Shown piece after piece: positions 34,278 through 43,354 of a DNA stretch of 46,734 nucleotides. Position 1 is the first letter of the stretch. Each line of letters starts with the position of its first letter. Under the pieces are notes generated by a model. That model worked only from the letters and a program-made list of their open reading frames with translations, did no database searches and had not been told where the DNA came from. The translations under genes and the position numbers were made by a program. The DNA is from Phycisphaerae bacterium (GTDB taxonomy: Bacteria > Planctomycetota > Phycisphaerae > UBA1845 > Fen-1342). The stretch is from assembly GCA_030612705.1 (NCBI GenBank), contig JAUWNI010000018.1:1-46734 (forward strand), in the 5' to 3' direction.

Positions 34278-36350
34278 ATGAGGACGTTTGCGTTTCTGCT
34301 AACTATTGGACTGGTGCTCGCTTATGCGACCGACGGAGTCCACGCGGCCGACAAGGCCGATCTCCAGGTCACTCGCGTGGCCATCTTTTCCAGCGGCGTT
34401 GCCTATTTCGAGTGCGATGCCACCGTCGAGGGGACCGTCACCGCCGAACTGAACTTCCGCACCGACCAGATCAATGACATCATCAAGTCGCTGGTCGTGC
34501 AGGATCTCGACGGCGGATCGATCGGCGCCGTCGGCTATGCCTCCCGCGACCCGATTGAAAAGACGCTCCGCAGCTTCGGCGTCGATATCACTGGAAAGCC
34601 GACGCTCGCCAAGCTGCTCGACCAACTCCGCGGCGAACCGGTCGAAATCATGGGCGCTCGCGAGCTTAAGGGCGTCGTCTTCGGCGTCGAAAAGCAACAA
34701 CTCCAAATAGGCGACGCCGGCGTCGTCGAGGTCGACGTCCTCAACGTTCTCACCGAGGACGGTCTCCAGCAGCTTCGCCTGCGCGACTTGCAGGGTATCC
34801 GCCTGACCAACGAAAAGGTCGATGCCGAGCTGCGCAAAGCACTGGAAACCCTCGCCATGGGACACAACGCCGACAAGAAAAGCGTCGTGCTCAACTTCAA
34901 CGGCCAAGGCAAGCGTCGGATCAGCGTTGCGTACCTGCTCGAAGCCCCGATCTGGAAAACGACTTATCGGCTGGTGCTCGATGAGGAAGGTCGGCCGTTT
35001 CTCCAGGGTTGGGCCACGGTCGAAAACGCGACCGAGGAGGATTGGCGCGACGTGCGGCTGTCGCTGGTCTCCGGTCGGCCGATCTCGTTCACGATGGACC
35101 TTTACACGCCGATCTACATTCCGCGTCCCCGGGAGGAGTTGGAGCTGTATGCTTCGCTAAGACCGCCGGAGTACGCCGGTGCATTCGAAGTTGAAGATAG
35201 AAAATCCGGCCGCGCGGGTGGCCGCGGTCGTGGGCAAGTGCATCGCGAGAGGCTGGCGGCCAGGGCCGCGCCGGGCGCGGGGGGACGCCGGCTTGACGTT
35301 GCGAAGGGAATCGCTTCCGAGGAACTACTCCCTAGGTGGGCCGGCATCGACCTCGAAGACGCCGGTGTGGCGTCTGTCGCCACGGCAGCCGAGGCCGGTG
35401 AGTTGTTTGAGTATACGATTCGCACGCCGGTCTCGATTCCCCGGCAACATTCCGCCATGCTGCCGATCGTCAACCAGAAGATCAGCGGCGAGAAGGTCAG
35501 CATCTTCAACCCCGCGACGCATCCAAAATATCCGCTCAACGGGCTGGAACTGAAGAACACCACCGACCTCAACCTGATGCAGGGACCGATCACGCTCTTC
35601 GACGGCAATATCTACGCCGGTGATGCCAAGCTGCCCGACCTCAAGCCGGACGAGCAGCGGCTGATCGCTTATGCCCTGGACCTTGGCACCGAGGTGATGG
35701 TCAAGCGCCGCTCGCACCCCGACCAGATCGTCAGCCTCCGGATCGTCAAGGGCACGCTGATTCATAAGCACAAGTACGTCGACGAACGCGAGTACGTTGT
35801 TAAAAATAAAAGCGACAAGCAGCGCACCGTCCTGATCGAGCAGCCTTACGGCGACGAGTGGAAATTGCTCGAACCCTCCGAGCCGTACGAGCGGGCCCCG
35901 AGGCTCTCGCGCTTCAAGGTCGTCGTTCCGGCTAGCGAGACGAAGAAGCAGACGGTCAAGCTCGAGCAGGTCACCGATCAGTCCATCGCCCTGACGAACA
36001 TCAACAGTGAGCGGATCCGGTACTACTTGCGTAGCCGAGTGATTTCATCGGCGGTCAAGAAGGCGCTGGAACGGGTGGTTGCCTTGCAAACCGAGATGGA
36101 ACAGGCCCGGCGTGAGCGTCAGGCGCATGAGCGTGACGTAAACGAACAGGTCAACGAGCAGGCTCGCGTGCGTGAAAACCTGAAGGTTCTCCAGAAAAAT
36201 ACCGATGCCTATCGCCGCCAGTTGGAGAAATTTGACCGGATTGAGACGCAGATTGAGCAGCTTCGCCAGCGAATCACCGAGCTGCGCCTCCTGGAAGAGC
36301 AAAAGCGTCGGGCGCTGGACGAATACCTGCTGACGCTGAACGTGGAGTAG
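34278..36350 (+). CDS. DUF4139 domain-containing secreted protein
   Basis: This 690-residue protein has a signal peptide (TFAFLLTIGLVLAYATDGVHA). The N-terminal half (VTRVAIFSSGVAYFECDATVEG, FRTDQINDIIKSLVVQDLDGG) and the later YLLEAPIWKTTYRLVLDEEG, then ENATEEDWRDVRLSLVSGRP, are classic for DUF4139. The domain is split by a low-complexity insert at about residues 305-350 rich in Gly, Arg and Ala (RAGGRGRGQ, LAARAAPGAGG). The C-terminus (about 580-690) is coiled coil. Function is unknown; secreted or outer-envelope location is likely. The start has GAAAGGGG nearby. Confidence 0.88.
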   Translation: MRTFAFLLTIGLVLAYATDGVHAADKADLQVTRVAIFSSGVAYFECDATVEGTVTAELNFRTDQINDIIKSLVVQDLDGGSIGAVGYASRDPIEKTLRSFGVDITGKPTLAKLLDQLRGEPVEIMGARELKGVVFGVEKQQLQIGDAGVVEVDVLNVLTEDGLQQLRLRDLQGIRLTNEKVDAELRKALETLAMGHNADKKSVVLNFNGQGKRRISVAYLLEAPIWKTTYRLVLDEEGRPFLQGWATVENATEEDWRDVRLSLVSGRPISFTMDLYTPIYIPRPREELELYASLRPPEYAGAFEVEDRKSGRAGGRGRGQVHRERLAARAAPGAGGRRLDVAKGIASEELLPRWAGIDLEDAGVASVATAAEAGELFEYTIRTPVSIPRQHSAMLPIVNQKISGEKVSIFNPATHPKYPLNGLELKNTTDLNLMQGPITLFDGNIYAGDAKLPDLKPDEQRLIAYALDLGTEVMVKRRSHPDQIVSLRIVKGTLIHKHKYVDEREYVVKNKSDKQRTVLIEQPYGDEWKLLEPSEPYERAPRLSRFKVVVPASETKKQTVKLEQVTDQSIALTNINSERIRYYLRSRVISSAVKKALERVVALQTEMEQARRERQAHERDVNEQVNEQARVRENLKVLQKNTDAYRRQLEKFDRIETQIEQLRQRITELRLLEEQKRRALDEYLLTLNVE

Positions 36351-36699
36351 CGGCCGGTGCTTGAGGATACACCGTAAAAAACTCTGGCGGAGGGTGCCCC
36401 ATCCCGTTCCGAATGCCTGTCTGGCAGGCACTCGGTCGGGGTGGGGGACCAATTCGAGGGAGCAAAGTCGGTGCACGTTCGAATCAGTCCCCCATTCCGT
36501 TCGCCTGCCCTACGGGCTGACGAAACGGGATGGGGCACCCCCCACAGTTGAAATGCCGGCCCGCGCCTTACGCGGCCGGCACTTGCCCACAGCCGTCTAC
36601 GGCCGCGCGGGGCGCGGGCCGCTACATCAGACGGTGCTTGAGTCGCGCTGCTATTGCCATGTACACTGTTGTCTGTACGGTCGGCGGACGGAGTCAGCT
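36351..36699. repeat. Intergenic inverted repeat array
   Basis: A 17-bp perfect inverted repeat, GGGTGCCCCATCCCGTT (36392-36408) with its complement at 36524-36540, encloses further palindromes (GCCTGTCTGGCAGGC). It is followed by GGCCGCG-rich hairpins (36560-36625). Related blocks lie at 11.2-11.3 kb. No gene was found here; the tssE promoter is probably in the last 80 bases. Confidence 0.75.
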
Positions 36700-37113
36700 A
36701 TGCCGATTCAGCGCACACTTTTGGAACGCTTGCGGAACCCCGATCCGGCGGGGCAGCGCACAATGCACGCCTCGACCAGCGACATCCTTGATTCGATTCT
36801 CAACAACCTTCAGAACGTTCTGAATACCAACCAGGGCAATTGCCTGACCGACGAACGTTACGGCCTGCCACATATGGACGGCATTCGTGATTCGATGCCG
36901 CTATCGGTCGCCGGTTTCGTCTCGGCGATCCGGGTCACGATCGAGACACACGAACCGCGTTTGAGCAACGTGCGGGTACGCCACGCGCCCGGCACGGACC
37001 GCGGCATGGCCCTGCGCTTTGAGATTTCGGGCCTGGTGCAGGATGAGGACGGTCGGACGAATGTGCGTTTCGAGACCTACGCCGACGAAGAAGGCCGGAT
37101 GAAGGTCAAGTAG
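36700..37113 (+). CDS. tssE: Type VI secretion baseplate subunit TssE (gp25-like)
   Basis: This 137-residue protein starts at an ATG after GGAG. The fold resembles the T4 gp25/TssE lysozyme-related wedge protein: LLERLRNPD at the N-terminus, SDILDSILNNLQNVLNTNQGNCLTDERYGLP, then IRVTIETHEPRLSNVRV and a beta C-terminus. TssE joins TssF, TssG and TssK in the baseplate wedge of the contractile injector. It opens a plus-strand set with tssF 136 bp away, then tssG and tssH, which is the usual neighbourhood and supports the call. Confidence 0.92.
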   Translation: MPIQRTLLERLRNPDPAGQRTMHASTSDILDSILNNLQNVLNTNQGNCLTDERYGLPHMDGIRDSMPLSVAGFVSAIRVTIETHEPRLSNVRVRHAPGTDRGMALRFEISGLVQDEDGRTNVRFETYADEEGRMKVK

Positions 37114-37249
37114 CGTACACGAAGAGCCGTGGGCCGGGTGCCCCGCGCGATCAGGGTTGCACGTGTCTGGCGAATCGACTCCGAGCGGGGTAAATTGATC
37201 TGTCCGGGTTTGAGTAAACACACAAAACGGGCGGCGACGGCAAGGTTGC

Positions 37250-39007
37250 ATGTACAACACGTATTACCAGGAAGAATTGGCGTTTCTGCGTGAGATGGGC
37301 CGCGAGTTTGCCGCCGCCCACCCCGCCGTCGCCTACATGCTCGAAAGCAAGGGCTCCGACCCGGACGTGGAGCGGTTGCTCGAGGGCGTCGCCTTTTTGA
37401 CCGGCCGCGTACGTCAGAAGCTCGACGACGAAATCCCCGAACTGTTCCAGTCGATGATGTCGCTGCTCTGGCCGCACTACCTGCGGCCCGTTCCGTCGAC
37501 CGGCATCCTCCAATTCCAGCCGATGGCCGAGCAGCTCAGCGACGTGATCACCATCCCGCGCGGCACCGAGGTCGAGTCGATTCCGGTCGATGGAACGTCC
37601 TGCTGTTTCCGCACCTGTTACGACGTCGAGGTCGCCCCGATCGAGCTCGCCGCCGCCACGCTTGATTTACCGATGGCGTCCGATGCGCAGTTGCGTCTGA
37701 CGCTGCGGACCAGCGGCAAGGTCAAGTTCGACCAGATGAAAGTCCGCCGCCTGCGCGTCTTCCTTGCCGACGAGGTGGTCCGAGCGTCGATGCTTTACCT
37801 CTGGCTGATGCGCTACGCTCGTCACGTCGAGCTGCGCGACCCGAACACCAACCGCGGCATCCGGCTCGAGCCGACAACGATCAAGCCGGGCGGCTTCGCC
37901 ACGGACGAGGCGATCCTGCCGTACCCGGCCCATTCCTTCGCGGGCTACCGCCTGTTGCAGGAGTACTTCACCTGCCCGGCGAAGTTTTTCTTCGTCGATT
38001 TCACCGGGCTGGAGCGCATGCAGCACCTCGAACCGAGCGACCAACTCGAAATCATCGTCCCGTTCTCACGCCGACCCGAGGACGAGATGCGGGTCGAGAA
38101 AAACTCGGTCCGGCTCTTCTGCACGCCGATCGTCAACCTCTTCGAGCACAGCGCCGACGGCGTCCGTGTCGACCACACGCGCACGGAATACCGCATCCGG
38201 CCCTCCACGGTCGGCGACTCCCCGGAGCATTACGAAATTTACTCGGTTAACCGTGTCGTCGGGCTCGTCCAGGGGGATGCCGAGCGTCGAGTGTATCCGG
38301 CCCTGCACGCCTTTCAGCACGTCGGCGGCGCGGGCCAGGACGCGATCTACTACCAGACACGGCTCTACGACGCGGTCGTCGGCGAAGGTACCGACACGTA
38401 CATCTCGTTCGTCTCGGCGGATCAGCAATACGCCGTCCCGCCGACCGAGACGATCTCGATCGACATCACCGTTTCGAACCGCAACCTGGCCTCGCGGCTG
38501 AAGGTCGGCGACGTGAGCGTGGCGACCACGAACTCGCCGGAGTTCGCCCGCTTTCGCAACATAACGCCGATCAGCCGATCGCTGCGGCCACCGCTGGGCA
38601 GGGGTCTGCACTGGCGGCTGATCTCGCATTTATCGCTGAATTACCTGTCGCTGCTGAACGTGGAGGCCCTGCGCGGCATCCTGGAGTTGTACAACTACCA
38701 GGCGTTGTACGATCGCCAGGCCGCTCGCGAGAATATTTTGCGATTGGAAGGCCTGGTAGCGCTCGAAGCCAAGCCGGTCGAGCGTCTCGTGCACGGCTCG
38801 CCGATGCGCGGCACCAGCATCACGCTACAAATGAGCGAGGACAATTTCGCCGGCGAGGGCGACATGTACGTTTTCGCGACGGTGCTCAACGAATTCTTCG
38901 CGTTGTACGCGTCGATCAACGCACTGACCGAGCTGACCGTGCGCGGCACGAAGTTCGGCGAGATTTATCACTGGCCCGCGCGCCTCGGGCAACAGGCCAT
39001 CCTGTAG
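37250..39007 (+). CDS. tssF: Type VI secretion baseplate subunit TssF
   Basis: This 585-residue protein opens with the TssF signature YYQEELAFLREMGREFAA and later GSDPDVERLLEGVAFLTGRVRQKLDDE, PELFQSMMSLLWPHYLRPVPS. TssF forms a dimer around TssG in the wedge and, together with TssK and TssE, anchors the sheath. Length is normal for the family. It is followed after 130 bp, which contains repeat units, by tssG. Confidence 0.96.
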   Translation: MYNTYYQEELAFLREMGREFAAAHPAVAYMLESKGSDPDVERLLEGVAFLTGRVRQKLDDEIPELFQSMMSLLWPHYLRPVPSTGILQFQPMAEQLSDVITIPRGTEVESIPVDGTSCCFRTCYDVEVAPIELAAATLDLPMASDAQLRLTLRTSGKVKFDQMKVRRLRVFLADEVVRASMLYLWLMRYARHVELRDPNTNRGIRLEPTTIKPGGFATDEAILPYPAHSFAGYRLLQEYFTCPAKFFFVDFTGLERMQHLEPSDQLEIIVPFSRRPEDEMRVEKNSVRLFCTPIVNLFEHSADGVRVDHTRTEYRIRPSTVGDSPEHYEIYSVNRVVGLVQGDAERRVYPALHAFQHVGGAGQDAIYYQTRLYDAVVGEGTDTYISFVSADQQYAVPPTETISIDITVSNRNLASRLKVGDVSVATTNSPEFARFRNITPISRSLRPPLGRGLHWRLISHLSLNYLSLLNVEALRGILELYNYQALYDRQAARENILRLEGLVALEAKPVERLVHGSPMRGTSITLQMSEDNFAGEGDMYVFATVLNEFFALYASINALTELTVRGTKFGEIYHWPARLGQQAIL

Positions 39008-39137
39008 GGTGGGCCGGCCGATGTAGCGGCCGGCGCCTCGCCGGCCGAACCTGCCGGGACGTGCGTGCAATAAACAACGGCCCGCGGGGCGCGGGCCGCT
39101 ACAGTGGGCACTGCCCACCGACTGAAGAAACGAATCC
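39008..39137. repeat. Palindromic repeats between tssF and tssG
   Basis: The unit at 39023-39048 is identical over 26 bases to those at 24701-24726 and 41848-41873. It is followed by GGCCCGCGGGGCGCGGGCC and AGTGGGCACTGCCCAC palindromes. They lie in the gap of an apparent operon. Confidence 0.9.
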
Positions 39138-40175
39138 ATGCACTCCGAAACCTGGACAGAAAGTAACCCGTTCGTTCGGCTGGTTCTCAGCCGCCCGCGC
39201 GAGTTCGACTTCTTCCAGCTCCTGCACCTGATCGAGCGGCTCGAAAGAAACGCCGTCCCGATCGGTCGTCAGGGTCCGGCCCGGGACGAACCGGTGCGGC
39301 TGCGCCCGGCGCTGAACCTCGGCTTCCCCTGTAGCGACATCGCGGAGGCCGAATGGGATGACGCCGCCGGCGACGGCCACGGCTGCCTGCGGGTCACGAC
39401 TACATTCCTCGGTTTGTACGGCAGCGATTCGCCCCTGCCGGCCCATTTTACCGAGGCTCTGCTGGCCGAGCAGGAGGAGGACGAGCGCGTCCGGGCGTTC
39501 ATCGATCTGTTTCACCACCGCATCTTTTCGTTGCTCTATCGCGTCTGGAAGAAATATCGCTACTACGTCACCTTCAAAACCGACGGCAGCGACGCGATTT
39601 CCCAGGTCGTTCGCGGCTTCCTCGGGATCGGCACGCCACACCTCGACGAGTCGCTCGAGGTCAACCCGTTACGCCTGTTTCGCTACGTCGGGTTGTTGTC
39701 GCAGCGCCCGCGGTCGACGGCGGGCTTAATCGGGCAATTGGCCGACTTCTTCGACGGAATCGACTTCGATATCGAGCCGTGCGTCGGCCGCTGGATTTGG
39801 ATCCAGCCCAACGACCGCAACTCGCTCGGGGTGGAAAAATGCACGCTCGGCGAGAACTTCCTGCTCGGGCAGCGCATCTTCGACCGTAGCGGCAAGTTCC
39901 GCGTCAAGGTCGGGCCCGTCGGTTTCGATGACTACGCCAAGTTCCTGCCAACCGGGAACGCCGCCGCCGACCTCGCTCAGATCGTCCACTTCTACTGCGA
40001 AGATCCGCTCGAACACGACATCGAGGTAACGCTGCGCGGCGACGAGGTGCCCGAGACCCCGCTCGGCGAGCCGGGCCTGCTCGGCCGACTTTCGTGGACC
40101 ACCTGGCTGAAATCGCAGCCGAGCGAGGACAAGTCGGTTATATTTAACGCTGCAGCCAGCGGACACACTTCGTGA
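39138..40175 (+). CDS. tssG: Type VI secretion baseplate subunit TssG
   Basis: This 345-residue protein has the TssG pattern: NPFVRLVLSRPREFDFFQLLHLIERL at the start, then LRPALNLGFPCSDI and YGSDSPLPAHFTEALLAEQEEDERVRAFIDLFHHRIFSLLYRVWKK. It is the TssF partner in the wedge. Length fits the family. It is followed after 58 bp by tssH with a GGAGAG site. No motif is missing as far as can be judged. Confidence 0.95.
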   Translation: MHSETWTESNPFVRLVLSRPREFDFFQLLHLIERLERNAVPIGRQGPARDEPVRLRPALNLGFPCSDIAEAEWDDAAGDGHGCLRVTTTFLGLYGSDSPLPAHFTEALLAEQEEDERVRAFIDLFHHRIFSLLYRVWKKYRYYVTFKTDGSDAISQVVRGFLGIGTPHLDESLEVNPLRLFRYVGLLSQRPRSTAGLIGQLADFFDGIDFDIEPCVGRWIWIQPNDRNSLGVEKCTLGENFLLGQRIFDRSGKFRVKVGPVGFDDYAKFLPTGNAAADLAQIVHFYCEDPLEHDIEVTLRGDEVPETPLGEPGLLGRLSWTTWLKSQPSEDKSVIFNAAASGHTS

Positions 40176-40233
40176 TGTCACGCAGGCAGAGGTAACAGTA
40201 TCAACTCGTAATCAGGCGCCCGGAGAGATCACC

Positions 40234-42999
40234 ATGGCAAACGTTGATATGAAACTGCTGCGTCAGCAACTGAACAACTGCTGCATCCGCGCGTTGGAGT
40301 CGGCCGCCGGCACCTGCGTCCACCGCACGCACTATGAGATCACGATCGAGCACATGCTCGCGCCGCTGCTCGACTCCGGCTCGTGCGACCTGCTGTGCAT
40401 CTGCGACTACTTCAAGCTCGACGTCTCGAAGCTGCGCCAGGCATTCAACCGCTGCCTCGACGAGCTCAAGGTCGGCAACAGCGGGCGGCCGCAGTACTCG
40501 CCGTTCCTGGCCGACTGGCTCAGCGAAAGTTGGCAGATTTCATCGCTCGAGCTGTCGCTGCCGAAAATCCGCGGCGGTGCACTGGTCCTGTCGCTGGTGC
40601 GCAACCCGAACCGGGCGTATTTCACCGATTACACCGACGAGCTTGCCAAGATCAACGAGAACGAGCTCAAGACCAAGTTCGCCGACATCACCGGTGCCTC
40701 GACCGAGAACGAAGTCGGTGCTCCCGGGGAGGCGCCCGGCATGCCCGCGGCGTCGGCCGTCGGCACCGGCGAGGCCCTGGCCCAGTTCACCTGGGACCTG
40801 ACCGCCAAGGCCCGTGACGGCGGCGTCGACGCGGTCATCGGCCGCGAGCGTGAAATCCGCCAGTGCGTCGACATCCTGATGCGCCGTTTCCAGAACAACC
40901 CGCTGATCGTCGGCGAGCCGGGAACCGGCAAGACCGCCATCGCCGAAGGGCTGGCCCTGCGGATTGCCGCTGGCGACGTGCCTCCGTTTTTGGCGGATAT
41001 CACGCTGTTGACGCTCGACGTCGGCCTGCTCACCGCCGGGGCGTCGGTCAAGGGCGAGTTCGAACGCCGACTCAAGGATGTTATCAAGGAGGTCAATGCG
41101 TCCAACGCCGCCGGCAAACCGATCATCCTCTTCATCGACGAGGCCCACACGCTGATCGGCGGCGGCGGGGCCGGCAACGATGCCGCCAATCTGCTCAAAC
41201 CCGCCCTGGCCCGCGGTGAGCTGCGAACGGTCGCGGCGACGACGTTCGCCGAATACAAGAAGTACATCGAGAAGGACCCGCCGTTCGCCCAGCGTTTCGG
41301 CCTGGTCAAGCTCGACGAGCCGTCGGTCGAGGTCTGCATCGAGATGATTCGGGGCACGAAGGACAAGTTCGAGAAGCACCACAAGGTGCACATTCTCGAC
41401 GACGCCGTCCACTCCGCCGTCTCGATGTCAAACCAGTACCTCTCCGAGCAGCAGTTGCCGCGCAAGGCGGTTTCGTTGCTCGACACGGCTTGCGCCCGCG
41501 TGGCGGTCGGCCTGAGCTCGACGCCCGGCTCGCTCGAGGACATTCGTCGGCGGATCATCCAGCTCGACGTCGCCATCAAGGCCATCGAGCGCGACGCCGA
41601 GGCGGGCAACCCCACCGACCAGGAAGAACTCGAAGCGTTAAAGAAAGAACGGCAGGAGCGGCAAAAGGCTTACGATGAACTGGAAGCAACCTGGAAAGAG
41701 GAAAAATCACTGGCCCAGGAAGTAATCAAACTCCGCCAGGAAATCCGAGCCACCGACGAAGAAGTAGCGTCCGCCCCCCGTGGCGGACGTAGTGAGGAGG
41801 AAGAAGTAGCGTCCGCCCCCCGCGGCGGACGTGGCGCGGAGGAAGACGTAGCGGCCGGCGCCTCGCCGGCCGAGGCTAGCAAATCTACTGGCACTCCAGC
41901 AAAGCGCCCCATCGAGGAAATCCGCGCCGACCTCGACGTCGCCACAGCCAAGCTCGACGAGTACATCGGCAAGCGCAACCCACTGGTCCCGCTCCAGGTC
42001 GACGCCGAGATCGTCGCCCAGATCCTCAGCGACTGGACCGGCATCCCCGCCGGCTCGATGGTCAAGGACACCGCCGAGGCGATGCTCACGTTCGAGAGCC
42101 GCATCGGCGAGCGCATCATCGGCCAGGACCACGTGCTGTCTGAGATTGGCAAGCGCCTCCGCATCGCCGCCGGCAAGCTCCAGGACCCCGCCCTGCCGCT
42201 GGCGGTGTTCCTGATGGTCGGCCCGTCGGGTACGGGCAAGACCGAGACCGCCCTGGCGCTGGCCGACCTGATCTTCGGCGGCGAGCGCTTCATGACCACG
42301 CTCAACATGACCGAGTACTCGTCCTCGATGAACGTCAGCCGACTGATCGGATCGGCCCCCGGGCTGGTCGGTTTCGGCGAGGGCGGCGTGCTGACCGAGG
42401 CGGTCCGCCAGCGGCCGTACAGCGTCGTGCTGCTGGACGAGATGGAGAAGGCCCACATGGATGTGAACCTGCTATTCATGCAGGTTTTCGACAAGGGCGC
42501 CCTGACCGACAGCGAAGGCCGCGTCGCCAACTTCAAGAACACCGTCATCATGATGACCAGCAACGAAGCCAGCGACATGATCATGGAGATGTGCGCCGAC
42601 GGCGAAATGCCCTCGATGGACGAAATGCGCACGGCGATCCAGCCGATCCTCGAGGCCCGCTTCACGCCGGCGTTCGTCGGCCGCACGACGGTGATCCCGT
42701 TCTACCCGCTAAGTCAGGAGACGCTCCGCAAGATCGTCGATCTGAAGATGAACAAAATCCACCGCCGGTTGCAAGATCTGTACAGGATCGACCTGGAGCT
42801 GACCCCCGCGGTCGGCGACGAGATCGGCAACCGCTGCCAACAGATCACGATCGGCGCCCGGCTGATCAACCTGATCATCAACGAGACGGTATTGCCGGAG
42901 ATCGCCAAGCGCATCCTCGAAATCATGGGCAGCGAGGCCAAGTACGAGAAACTGGTGCTCGACGCGAAGGACGGCCAGTTCACGTACGAATTCGTGTAG
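40234..42999 (+). CDS. tssH: Type VI secretion AAA+ ATPase TssH (ClpV) with in-frame repeat insert
   Basis: This 921-residue ClpB-like unfoldase recycles contracted TssB/TssC sheath. There is a Clp-N domain (1-150) and an AAA1 domain with Walker A GEPGTGKT (227-234) and Walker B ILFIDEAHTL. An M domain follows. AAA2 has Walker A GPSGTGKT (about 664-671) and Walker B VVLLDEMEKAH. Residues about 510-547, in the coiled-coil M region, read EVASAPRGGR, then again EVASAPRGGR, then DVAAGASPAEAS. They are encoded by three palindromic repeats. The reading frame is kept. It is the last of four T6SS genes in this window. Confidence 0.95.
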   Translation: MANVDMKLLRQQLNNCCIRALESAAGTCVHRTHYEITIEHMLAPLLDSGSCDLLCICDYFKLDVSKLRQAFNRCLDELKVGNSGRPQYSPFLADWLSESWQISSLELSLPKIRGGALVLSLVRNPNRAYFTDYTDELAKINENELKTKFADITGASTENEVGAPGEAPGMPAASAVGTGEALAQFTWDLTAKARDGGVDAVIGREREIRQCVDILMRRFQNNPLIVGEPGTGKTAIAEGLALRIAAGDVPPFLADITLLTLDVGLLTAGASVKGEFERRLKDVIKEVNASNAAGKPIILFIDEAHTLIGGGGAGNDAANLLKPALARGELRTVAATTFAEYKKYIEKDPPFAQRFGLVKLDEPSVEVCIEMIRGTKDKFEKHHKVHILDDAVHSAVSMSNQYLSEQQLPRKAVSLLDTACARVAVGLSSTPGSLEDIRRRIIQLDVAIKAIERDAEAGNPTDQEELEALKKERQERQKAYDELEATWKEEKSLAQEVIKLRQEIRATDEEVASAPRGGRSEEEEVASAPRGGRGAEEDVAAGASPAEASKSTGTPAKRPIEEIRADLDVATAKLDEYIGKRNPLVPLQVDAEIVAQILSDWTGIPAGSMVKDTAEAMLTFESRIGERIIGQDHVLSEIGKRLRIAAGKLQDPALPLAVFLMVGPSGTGKTETALALADLIFGGERFMTTLNMTEYSSSMNVSRLIGSAPGLVGFGEGGVLTEAVRQRPYSVVLLDEMEKAHMDVNLLFMQVFDKGALTDSEGRVANFKNTVIMMTSNEASDMIMEMCADGEMPSMDEMRTAIQPILEARFTPAFVGRTTVIPFYPLSQETLRKIVDLKMNKIHRRLQDLYRIDLELTPAVGDEIGNRCQQITIGARLINLIINETVLPEIAKRILEIMGSEAKYEKLVLDAKDGQFTYEFV
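41764..41873. repeat. Three palindromic repeat units inside tssH
   Basis: Units lie at 41764-41790 and 41806-41832 (GTAGCGTCCGCC...GGCGGACGT) and at 41848-41873, which matches intergenic units at 24701 and 39023 base for base. The spacers are GAGGAGGAAGAA-like. The total keeps frame and adds about 37 residues to the M domain. Confidence 0.92.
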
Positions 43000-43354
43000 C
43001 GTCCAGGCCCGGCACCGGACGTGGAATCATCGAAACATCCACGGCCGACAGGGGCGTCGGCCGCTACAAGTGAACTGGAACCGCTCTAGCGCTCTGCCTA
43101 GTGCTTTGTCGCGGGTGTATTGATGAACCAGGCAGATAGGGCCTCAAGAAGAGCCGCGGACTTCAATCTGCCCGGTCTTTCGGGAAGAGTAAATTCTACT
43201 CCCCGGTCCTTCGAAAGGGGTAACTTTTACTCCACGAAGGACCGGGCGGACTGAAGTCCGCGGCTCCTCAGGTTGAACCCACCAAAGCAACACTGACAGA
43301 GCACCGGTCCGACGCTACCGGAATTGAGCGGCCGAAGACTTTTGCGGCGGAATA
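43000..43354. repeat. Intergenic repeat cluster with a head-to-head pair of dispersed elements
   Basis: The gap between tssH and the next minus-strand gene holds GTAGCG/CGGCCG palindromes (43000-43070), dispersed element copy 4 in plus orientation (about 43092-43212; core 43151-43171 with two substitutions) and copy 5 inverted (about 43213-43320; core 43246-43266). At its end is a third copy of GACTTTTGCGGCGG (43337-43350). No gene was found. Confidence 0.85.
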
